DNA of 45,417 nucleotides from Acanthamoeba sp. SK_2022b (taxonomy: Eukaryota; Discosea; Longamoebia; Acanthamoebidae): the NCBI GenBank assembly GCA_027943245.1, contig JANDJZ010000326.1:1-45417 (forward strand), given 5' to 3'. Numbering within the stretch: the stretch's first letter is position 1; each line of letters starts with the position of its first letter. A program made the position numbers and the translations under genes. Below are positions 8,800 through 16,076 of the stretch, one piece after another. Under the pieces are notes generated by a model. The model worked only from the letters and a program-made list of their open reading frames with translations, was not told where the DNA came from and made no database searches.

Positions 8800-9713
8800 T
8801 TACTCGTCTCTCCTAATGTGTTCATTTGTTTGAGGTATCCACTTGGGTGGGTGATGAAGGCAGCTGAGCTCGTTGTTGTGCTTCCACTGTTGAAGTGCGC
8901 AGTGGTAACCACACCGATCAGTCGCACAACCCCAGATGCTGGGCTGCTTACAGTCCAGTGCGACGCACTTGGGTACATGCTTGTAGAGAAACCTTTGGCG
9001 CTTGGGGCGACTGACGTCTGTCTCTTTCACTTGCTTCTTGACTGGAGTCGATGCATCGTTCTTCTTCTTCTTCTCCTCCTCTCTGTCGCTGTGCTTCCTC
9101 TTCGTCTGGCCAACTACTCCTGCGCTCGCCTGGGCAGTGTTGCGGTGGTACGACACCTCGCAGTAGCTCTTGAAATTGGCTTGCTTACCAATGCAGTGTG
9201 TCTGGCATGTGCCAAACGAACACTGGCTGTTCTTGAACTTGGTGCAGTCTGGTTCTGGACAAGTCCCTGTTCGTCCGCGCGTGCCGAGCAGTATCCAAAC
9301 GTCAATCTCCTCCGTCGAATCGCAGCAACCAAGAGAAGGTGGCCCTGGCAAGGATGGCGGCATGTCATCGCTCTCCTCCTTCTCCATGAGTAGAAGCGAG
9401 GTCATCCGAGTGAGCAAGGTCACCAGCATGAAGGCGCCACGTCAAAGACAGTCATGCCTTGACTGTCGAGACAGAGCAGTTTGGATAGTGGTGCATTCAA
9501 CATGGTCTGGATGGCCTGGGCGCGCCGCGGATGGAGGTGGTTTGACAGGATGACTTCGTCCTCAACGCTAGTTGTGCTACCAAGCCGCTGCCAAGGGGCG
9601 AAGGGGTCAAAGTTGTAGACCTTGCCCAGATGACGATGTACATTGCCCAGAACTTCCTCTGGAGTTGAACTGGTGCGCCTCTCTGTGAACATGACCGATG
9701 CCTGTGTATCCAT
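8800..9713 (-). pseudogene. Protein with a duplicated Cys motif, one frame break
   Basis: The first frame runs 9713-9420 (97 residues) and the second covers 9429-8800 (209 residues). They read on across a one-base frame change near 9430 (..TVFDVA then FMLVTLL..). The second part has two copies of the same pattern, C-x4-C-x7-C-x4-C-x3-C, about 90 residues apart, beginning CPEPDC and CVALDC. Between them is a Lys/Glu-rich basic stretch (KRKHSDREEEKKKK) that could be a nuclear signal. The pattern is probably zinc-binding; I do not recognise the family. Either the gene is broken, or it has an unseen intron, or the assembly lacks a base. Confidence 0.5.
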
Positions 9714-9886
9714 GACGTGTTGTGACTGACTGGTGGCTTATGGAATAACCTTATACCTGTGGCTGCCCATGCAACCTCACATTCAGGTGTTTTTCAACTT
9801 TGAAAACTCGTGGATATATCATCTTCCAGAATGAAAAGGCCAAAACTGTACATAGCTTGTCCACACCAACGAGATAAACACCAGCT

Positions 9887-10468
9887 ATGTCTGCCTCCAC
9901 CCCTCGCCCCTGCCTGCCCTCCCTGATGATCCTTGACCAGGACAGGCCCAGAGCTGAGTGGATTCGATTCAAGACATTGGCGAAGGACGAGTTCATCAGG
10001 GACAAACTTGGGTTCCACATTGAGATGCTCATCCCTCATCCTGAACTCAAGGGCAGGTACAAGATCTACTGCGACAAGGAGGCCATGTTCAAGCAAAAAC
10101 AGTACAGTGGTGTCAACCAACTCGGCAACCCTTTCATTGTGGAGAAACACCTCATGGCAATGTGCTTTGGAGGTCCTTTGGGACCACTGGCGATCATCAA
10201 GAAGGGAGGCCACAGTTGCAAGGAGCTCATAGAGCTCTTCCACGCACAAGATGAACAGGATCACGACGAAAACGATGACAACAACAACGATGAGCAGGAA
10301 GAGGAAGAGGAGGACAGTGGTAAAGATGAACCCAAAAGTTTGGGGAAGAGGAAGCACACCCAGGAGGAGGACCGACATGTTAACAAGACTTGGGCTACGC
10401 CTGGCGAGTACAAGACCATCCTGTTGAAGTGCTTGGAACACCACGACAGAAGGGGCAGCGATGAATGA
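9887..10468 (+). CDS. Hypothetical protein with acidic tract, intronless
   Basis: 193 residues, family not recognised. The first 120 residues form a globular, mixed sequence (LGFHIEMLIPHPELKG, GGPLGPLAIIKKGGHSCKEL). An Asp/Glu/Asn tract of about 35 residues follows, then a basic KRKH segment. The acidic and basic C-terminal part resembles nuclear proteins. It is divergent from the minus-strand gene that starts at 9713, with 173 bp between them. Confidence 0.6.
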   Translation: MSASTPRPCLPSLMILDQDRPRAEWIRFKTLAKDEFIRDKLGFHIEMLIPHPELKGRYKIYCDKEAMFKQKQYSGVNQLGNPFIVEKHLMAMCFGGPLGPLAIIKKGGHSCKELIELFHAQDEQDHDENDDNNNDEQEEEEEDSGKDEPKSLGKRKHTQEEDRHVNKTWATPGEYKTILLKCLEHHDRRGSDE

Positions 10469-10574
10469 GCCAGTGTTCCCTTGTGTTCCAAATTACATTT
10501 CTGGACTGCGGAATGTGATAAACAGCTACAGTGTTCCCTGGTGTTCATTATTTTTTCTATCTTTCAATTCAAAG

Positions 10575-10805
10575 ATGGAGAAAGACCACCGTGACGTTGT
10601 CTGCCCCACCTGTTCCCTTTCAGTGGAAGCCACTGCAAGCCAGCCTAATCGTATGTATATTGTGATTATATTTTGTTATTGTTGATTATATTTGTTATTA
10701 ATAATATGTTGTTCTTGCTGGTCGTCAGGCTGCGTTTACTGTGGGTTGACCACGAGAGGTGTGGAGCGCTCGAGGTTGATGCTGAAGAGGCGCTCGGGGC
10801 CATAG
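10575..10805 (+). CDS. Small zinc-ribbon protein, 50 residues, two exons
   Basis: Exon 10575-10650 and exon 10729-10805 are joined by a 78-bp AT-rich intron with GTATGT and TCGTCAG ends. The join brings CPTC from exon 1 next to CVYC from exon 2, making a C-x2-C...C-x2-C ribbon, and the frame closes after a basic tail (LMLKRR). The second exon overlaps the tail of the broken minus-strand gene at 10736-11668 in antisense. The splice logic is good but the gene is tiny, so it needs transcript support. Confidence 0.4.
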
Positions 10806-11668
10806 AGGTCGGTGTTGGGAAGTGCTGAGTCAACCATCCAATCCACCTTGTCGTAGAGGATGAGTGCCAGGTAGGCGGTGCGCACGCAGAGCGGCGGTCC
10901 CTCCCTGTTGGTGAGCATGTCCTTGCACCAGCAAAAGAGCACGTTGATGAACTTTTCCATGACGAGTCACGCCAGGCTGTTCATATAGAGCCGCCGCCTA
11001 TTGTTGATAAACCAGTTGAAGACATCAAATGCGAGAAAGAGGGTGTTGTAGCTCCACAAGTGCTGACTGGGTCCTTTGCCCAAGTCCACGAGCTCCTTCA
11101 GGGGAGCAAACCCTGCTCCCCAGCGCTGCTCCAGACAGTAGACGAGGCGATCGACGATGTTGCGCAGCTCTTCGTTGGCCTTCTCCTCACGTGTAAAGGG
11201 GTAGCTCTTCTTGGGCGAGGGGCAGCGTTTCCAGTCTTGCGCGACGGCCAACTGTCCGGCGAGTTGCGGTGACTCGGACTTGAGCATGGCAAAGGTCTCA
11301 GGACAGCAGAAAGCCGCGTTGTAGTGACTGGGAAGGCAGATATGGGAGCTGGTCAACAGAAACCAGACGGCCTCAACGATTGCCGCCTTCTCCTGGTACT
11401 GACCGGCTGGCGTCGGCGCCATCATCAATGCCAGTGAGAGGCTGGATATCCTCGGTCGACATGCGGAGGATGTACTTCTGGAGACCCGACTTCATCACGT
11501 TGAAGTGATACCCGCCGTAGGTGGTCTCGACTCGGCTAGTGGTGTTGAGAGGCCCCAGGTTGTACTCGATGCACGACGGCGAAGCCTCGTTGCTATCGGA
11601 CTTGCTCCTCTTGTTGGGCGTCAGGGTCTGCGTAATCAAAGATCGACTCGCTTTCGCTTGTGTTGCAT
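10736..11668 (-). pseudogene. Broken gene, possible AAA+ (WHIP/MgsA-like) C-terminal domain
   Basis: The pieces read on along one strand through three lesions: a frame change just after the start (ATG 11668, near 11650), a second near 11415, and an in-frame TGA near 10970 whose codon would be CGA by one transition. The segment HFNVMKSGLQKYI resembles the K-S-x-LQK-x-I motif of WHIP/MgsA-type AAA+ ATPase C-terminal domains. The ATPase core itself is absent. Further on there are helical blocks (AIVEAVWFLLTSS, IVDRLVYCLEQRWG, AYLALILYDKVDWM). The family call is weak. Confidence 0.4.
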
Positions 11669-11731
11669 GGTGTCTGGTGAATGAGTGAACTGCTACAGCC
11701 AAAACGCGGTTTAAGAAGATGTAAGAATCAT

Positions 11732-11776
11732 CATGTCCCGATAACTCCGAAGCTGAACCTCCCGAAACGTTTGGGA
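11732..11776 (-). promoter_or_regulatory. Shared 45-bp upstream element, copy 1
   Basis: On the minus strand this reads TTCAGCTTCGGAGTTATC within a longer match to 12171-12216. It lies 64-108 bp upstream of the minus-strand ATG at 11668, and its orientation relative to that gene equals that of copy 2 relative to the MYND gene. Differences between the copies are three transitions and small indels. Confidence 0.45.
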
Positions 11777-12170
11777 GCTCCAATGGGACGATTTGATGTC
11801 CAGCCAATACACAGGGTGCGCCAAAGCAGGCAAATTCAAGGCACAGAAAGTTGTGGCAGGAAAAAAGGAGGCATCACGATGGAATCCTGTTGAGAAAACA
11901 AAATTTCCTGATGATTTCCTTCTTCTCGGCCAGATTAGCGATTCCATCTTGGTTGATTTAGTCAAATTTAACGCCTAGATCAATCGAAAATGGTCGCGCA
12001 CATTGTGCAAAGTGTTGTAGCACATAAAACAGGTGGGGTTGTTTCTAGATTTATGCTAGACTGTGACTTCGCTCCCCTCTCTCCTTCTGCCTCCGCGCCC
12101 CACCTCGTCGCGGTGTCTGCAAAAAAATGGGGACCGGCTCCCATTTTATGCCTGTCGTTTTTTTCGTTCA
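11777..12170. other. Interval between the two shared elements
   Basis: No supportable gene. Short frames on both strands include ITPKLN-type matches only because the repeat arms are translated. Confidence 0.4.
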
Positions 12171-12216
12171 CTCCAAACTGTTTCGGAAAGTTCAGCTTCG
12201 GAGTTATCAGGACATG
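12171..12216 (+). promoter_or_regulatory. Shared 45-bp upstream element, copy 2
   Basis: This plus-strand copy contains TTCAGCTTCGGAGTTATC and lies about 180 bp upstream of the MYND gene start at 12397. Together with 11732-11776 it forms a head-out inverted pair between two divergent genes. Confidence 0.45.
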
Positions 12217-12396
12217 TGAATTCACTTGTTTCGCAAACTCCATTTTTTTAAGTTTTCCGAAATGAATTGTCATTGAAAACAACACACCAGTTCAATTCCC
12301 CCGTATGGCCCATTTACAACCGCTGCACATCCAGAGGGGTCAGTGGATAAACAGCGGTCGAGACAGGGAGGTATTTTTAATTCAACACCTTCCACC

Positions 12397-12876
12397 ATGG
12401 CGACCACTTACCTCAAACAGATCGATGGCATTCGCAATCAGATGGATATGATCGATGACTGTTTGGATATCACTCTGTGGTCTGAGAAGGGGAGTCTCCA
12501 AACCACCAAGACTGTGCTCAAAATCAACGAGCTGCAATTGCTCAACGTCATTGCGTATGATGATGCAATTTACACACAAACACTTGAAGAGGAACTACAA
12601 CACTTGAGCACTCAAGTGGGCTCAGAGCCAGAGGTCAAGAAGGAAGAGGAAGAGGAAGTCACTCTGCCCGAATATGAATCACCACCTCCTCCCACGGAAT
12701 GCTCAGTGCCCAAATGTCCCGGCACCGCCAACAAGGTCGGGATGATGTTCTGTGCTGACTGCAAGTTCATGCACGGTCTAAAGGTGCCCTACTGCAGCCG
12801 CGAGTGTCAGCGCATACATTGGTTCTGGGAGCATCATCAAGAGTGCCAAAACCAATTGTTACCTGTAATTCTATGA
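12397..12876 (+). CDS. MYND-type zinc-finger protein, intronless
   Basis: 159 residues. The C-terminal 50 residues carry a MYND-like finger: CSVPKC, then CADC, then YCSRECQRIHW and HHQEC, giving the usual C and H ligands. MYND fingers bind proline-rich peptides and recruit partners. The N-terminal 80 residues are helical, followed by a Glu-rich linker and PPPP. ATG 12397 has a CACCATGG context and is preferred over the in-frame ATG at 12343. It is the first of three small plus-strand zinc proteins in a row. Confidence 0.75.
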   Translation: MATTYLKQIDGIRNQMDMIDDCLDITLWSEKGSLQTTKTVLKINELQLLNVIAYDDAIYTQTLEEELQHLSTQVGSEPEVKKEEEEEVTLPEYESPPPPTECSVPKCPGTANKVGMMFCADCKFMHGLKVPYCSRECQRIHWFWEHHQECQNQLLPVIL

Positions 12877-12995
12877 GTTTTCACACTACAGCCTCTCTTT
12901 AATCATGAAGGACTCATAACATTGACACAACCCCTTTCCCCCACTCTCCTTCTCTCACTCTCTCTCTCACACCCACACATACACACACAACAGCC

Positions 12996-13349
12996 ATGGC
13001 TGACAACTGGGAGGAGCAAGCCTATCGTCGAATGACTGATCATCTCACTGAGGAGAGCGCGCGCATTGGCACCATCAGCCAGAACAACCAGCCGGATAAG
13101 TGCCGACACAAACCACCTTTGGACCCATCCGAGCGCCAATATCTTGATGCGATCAATTGCCACAAGTACATGGCCAGTTGGAATTGGAACTTTTATGGCT
13201 GGGATTTCTACGGCGGTGACAGCAAACAGATCAGTGACGAGGAGAGACGGCGGCGATGGGGCGTAGAGACCAGAGTGTGCCTGTGTTGCGAGTGCCTCCA
13301 GTTCATCGTGCCCGCCCACATACAGAGCTACACAGATTGCTTCCTGTGA
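12996..13349 (+). CDS. Small Cys-cluster protein, intronless
   Basis: 117 residues, family not recognised. An aromatic stretch (WNWNFYGWDFYGG) is followed by a basic EERRRRWG and a Cys cluster CLCCECLQFIVPAH ending YTDC. The cluster could bind one zinc. It starts at a good ATG (GCCATGG) 120 bp after the MYND gene and runs in the same direction. Confidence 0.6.
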   Translation: MADNWEEQAYRRMTDHLTEESARIGTISQNNQPDKCRHKPPLDPSERQYLDAINCHKYMASWNWNFYGWDFYGGDSKQISDEERRRRWGVETRVCLCCECLQFIVPAHIQSYTDCFL

Positions 13350-13458
13350 AATTTGCTCATTACAGGGGAAAGTGGTCGCAATGAATATTCACTTTACCCA
13401 CGGAAGCAAAAAGGAGAGGCATTTTTTTGGAAACCCACACCACCCCCACCTTAGGCAA

Positions 13459-13925
13459 ATGGATTCATTCAAGTTCAAGCGAGCGCCTGAAACCACCGTC
13501 GACTATCTCCAGTGTCAATATCAGAAATGCGAGGGGGATATCAAAACCAGAGAAGTGTGTATCGTCAAGAACGACGAGTCGTGGTACCACCTGGACTGCG
13601 CTTTCATCTTCAAGGAGAACCTCAGCAGTGTGCCTGCGAACATTCCCAGGTTTCAAGAGCTGACCGAAGACGAACGCATGGTAGCGGTGGCCAGCTTCAA
13701 GGGGCGAAAGCGACCGGGCAAGGACAACATCACCAGGATTGCCTTAACACCCCAGGACATGGCCTGGACGTGTGTCTCATGTGGCCATAACTTCAACGCC
13801 TCGTATTCACCGGACGTGTACGCCATTTTGATCAACTATGTGCATGTATGTGCGCGCATTTATGTTGGACGAGTAAATAACAACAACTTTCGTGTTCATA
13901 GAGATCAAACAAATTAGGGTTTTAG
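13459..13925 (+). CDS. PARP-type zinc-finger-like protein
   Basis: The segment from about residue 14 reads C-QYQK-C, then WYHLDCAF, then IPRFQELTEDER. This matches the order of PARP-type fingers (C..C, WYH..C, GF..L...D), which sense DNA breaks, although the first Cys pair has four rather than two residues between. A second C-x2-C (CVSCGHNF) lies near residue 105. A 56-bp intron 13846-13901 (GTATGT..CATAG) gives an end at 13925 inside a telomere-like repeat; without splicing the frame would run to 13917. There is no ADP-ribosyltransferase domain, so it would act alone or as an adaptor. Confidence 0.5.
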
Positions 13926-13940
13926 GGTTTTAGGGTTAGG
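13914..13940 (+). repeat. Telomere-like TTAGGG/TTTTAGGG run
   Basis: One TTAGGG, two TTTTAGGG and one TTAGGGG unit lie in tandem. TTAGGG is the common eukaryotic telomere unit. Isolated AGGGTT motifs recur near 14041, 14862 and 19450, always at gene edges. Confidence 0.7.
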
Positions 13941-14127
13941 GGCAGTCAAGGGTTGAGGTAAACTGCAGCGATGCACTTGCGCCCGAGTTTGCGGCTTTTC
14001 CATGAGATTTCAGCATCTGCGGAGGACGGCTTTAGTTCCCTTAGGGTTAAAAGAAAACACACACGCACACACCACACACGCACACATACACATAAACACA
14101 CCAGAGACCACCACATCAACCTCAACA

Positions 14128-14871
14128 ATGAATAAGGTGCGACTCAACGTGCACGGTTCCGGCCAAGTAGAGGTCACTCCCACCGGCGTCCGAGCCACGA
14201 CTCCCGACACACGCTTGATCATCAAGGGAAACACGTCACGCGGCCACATCGACGTGCGTGTCGTGCGTAAAGGTTCCGTGTCAATCCGAAACGGCACCTT
14301 CACCAGCGGAAGCGGAAGTGTATTCAGCTTTCTCGGAGGGGCAATCTTTGGCAACATCATCACGACGAGCAACGACAGCAACATCATTATCAACGGCGTT
14401 CCATATATGCCCGATAAATCGCATCCCGCCGTGAGCGATGACTACAAGAAGGGCGTCGAGGAATTCACGTTCGACTCCCCCATCCGGATCGGACGCATGG
14501 AGACCACCACGGGCGCGTCCGTCATCTTGGAGAGGGCCGAAGAGCTACTGGCTGGACCTCACGGCGTCAAATTCGATCTGAGCACCTCCTCGACCATTCA
14601 GTGTAGGACCAATGACCGTCGCGAACCGTACGCGATCGACGCTCCTGTCGAGATCGAGGCATCCACCAGCGCTGCCTTTCGTAGCTGCGATAACCTGCAC
14701 TTTCATGACATCACCGCAGACGCAAGCACATCCGCCAGTATTAAGGGCATTGCTGTCAAGGGCATGGCTTTGATTGAAGCGTCAACTTCGGCGAGTGTCT
14801 CTGTCAGAAAGATGCCTGGGTCCAAGGTCAAGGCCAAGGAGAGTACAGCGGGACGCATTAGGGTTTACTAG
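14128..14871 (+). CDS. GIN-type (DUF2807-like) beta-helix protein
   Basis: 247 residues, intronless. Short beta strands recur with an A-S-T-S-A signature (IEASTSAAF, ADASTSASI, IEASTSASV), typical of the GIN/DUF2807 beta-helix fold found mostly in bacterial surface proteins. A glycine-rich hydrophobic patch (FSFLGGAIFGNII) lies near residue 70. There is no signal peptide. ATG 14128 (ACAATGAATAAG) follows a CA-rich leader. The stop lies within an AGGGTT motif. Confidence 0.6.
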   Translation: MNKVRLNVHGSGQVEVTPTGVRATTPDTRLIIKGNTSRGHIDVRVVRKGSVSIRNGTFTSGSGSVFSFLGGAIFGNIITTSNDSNIIINGVPYMPDKSHPAVSDDYKKGVEEFTFDSPIRIGRMETTTGASVILERAEELLAGPHGVKFDLSTSSTIQCRTNDRREPYAIDAPVEIEASTSAAFRSCDNLHFHDITADASTSASIKGIAVKGMALIEASTSASVSVRKMPGSKVKAKESTAGRIRVY

Positions 14872-14956
14872 AAGGAGTGTATGTGTGGACCATAAAAGGC
14901 TAATTGTAAACAAACATCCAATTTGCGCGTTTGTTTTGTTCTCTCTCTCTCTCTCC

Positions 14957-15528
14957 CTAATGATACATTGGTGGCGATCGCGACATGACGCCAAAACAGA
15001 GTTCTGCGTCGGTGGCTCTCTCGATGTCCGTCAGGCCGTCCAAGGCCTCCATAAGCTTCCCCACCTCGATACCCGATACGACCACGGCAATCGTAGTCAA
15101 TGAGATCTCCACTGTGCTCTCCACTCCGAGACCGATCAGCATCTCCTGCGTATTCAAGGCGGTGACGGTGCATGGCAGATTGACCGTGAGGCTGTTCATG
15201 GCTCGGCCCTCCCAACGTGGCCTCAGCTTGGCGAGAACGTCAAAGATGGCCCTGGTGTATCCCTTTTGAAAGGCCACGCTCGTCGCTAGGATAGAGTCAG
15301 GAGTGCCTTGTGCTGCGAATAACGTGTCGTTTGTCCGTTCCCAAAGCGAATCCCGCGTCGTCGTCGCCGTCGTGGTGGTGTCGCCAGTCACGCCGTACCA
15401 GTTCGCCATATGCACCAAGTCTGGCGCTGCAAAGTAGTGCAAGCCACATGGGCCATTTTTCACCCAGAAAAGGGGTTCGTTGTTGCCCGACTGTTTGATC
15501 AGATCAACAGGTCCCTGATGTGCGTCAT
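14957..15528 (-). pseudogene. Hypothetical protein broken by a 5-bp duplication
   Basis: From ATG 15528 the frame reads MTHIRDLLI and then stops. A tandem TGATC-TGATC lies at the break; counting one unit only, the frame runs straight into KQSGNNEPLFWVKNG and on to the stop at 14957. The body is a mixed sequence with no known family (GPCGLHYFAAPDLVHMANW). The in-frame ATG at 15409 could still give a 150-residue product. It is divergent from the gene at 15583, with 54 bp between. Confidence 0.5.
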
Positions 15529-15582
15529 GACCTCCACGTGGCCTCTCCCTCCGCGGGTACCATCGTCCTCCCAGACGGTGCC

Positions 15583-15870
15583 ATGCCCATCGGTAGAGGG
15601 ATACTGGAGGTGGACGCGCATGGAGGCTTGCACATCCAGACGGACACGATCACCGAGCTACCTATTGTTCTTGGGCAGCGCTACCCCTACAGCGAGACGG
15701 TCTTATCCAAATCCAACGGCGGAACTCATTGCGGAAAAGGATGGATCACATTCGTCAAGTACGGGTCATACCACCACTGTTACAAGCCCACCGACTCAGA
15801 GAAGGACATCCATGTGATCAGAGGCGACTATATAACCAAGGGAACAGGCTCATCCGAACTGTTCGAGTAG
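15583..15870 (+). CDS. Hypothetical protein, intronless
   Basis: 95 residues from ATG 15583 (MPIGRGILEVDAHGG). Family not recognised; it is rich in beta-forming residues (LHIQTDTITELPIVLG) with one CGKGW and HHCYK. The frame is open upstream to 15499 but without an ATG. It could be the start of a small secreted or structural protein; nothing supports a function. Confidence 0.45.
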   Translation: MPIGRGILEVDAHGGLHIQTDTITELPIVLGQRYPYSETVLSKSNGGTHCGKGWITFVKYGSYHHCYKPTDSEKDIHVIRGDYITKGTGSSELFE

Positions 15871-16076
15871 TGATCCATACGTACAAAAAATTAAAAAAAT
15901 TAAAACCAAAAAAACACGCTGGGGCATTAAGAGGAAACAGGCGAGGAGAAGCGGGGAGTGCGTTCAAACGTCACAGCCCTTTTGGGCACCATTGAGTTTC
16001 TTGGAATTAGTTGTCTATGACTATATGGCGGCACCTCTGCGGATGCTCCCAGATCCAGCAAAATAAACTGCGCCCT

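Noticed and set aside
8800..15870. Firm call of an integrated giant-virus segment
   Set aside because: No viral hallmark gene (capsid, polymerase, packaging ATPase) is visible; only style and small genes suggest it.
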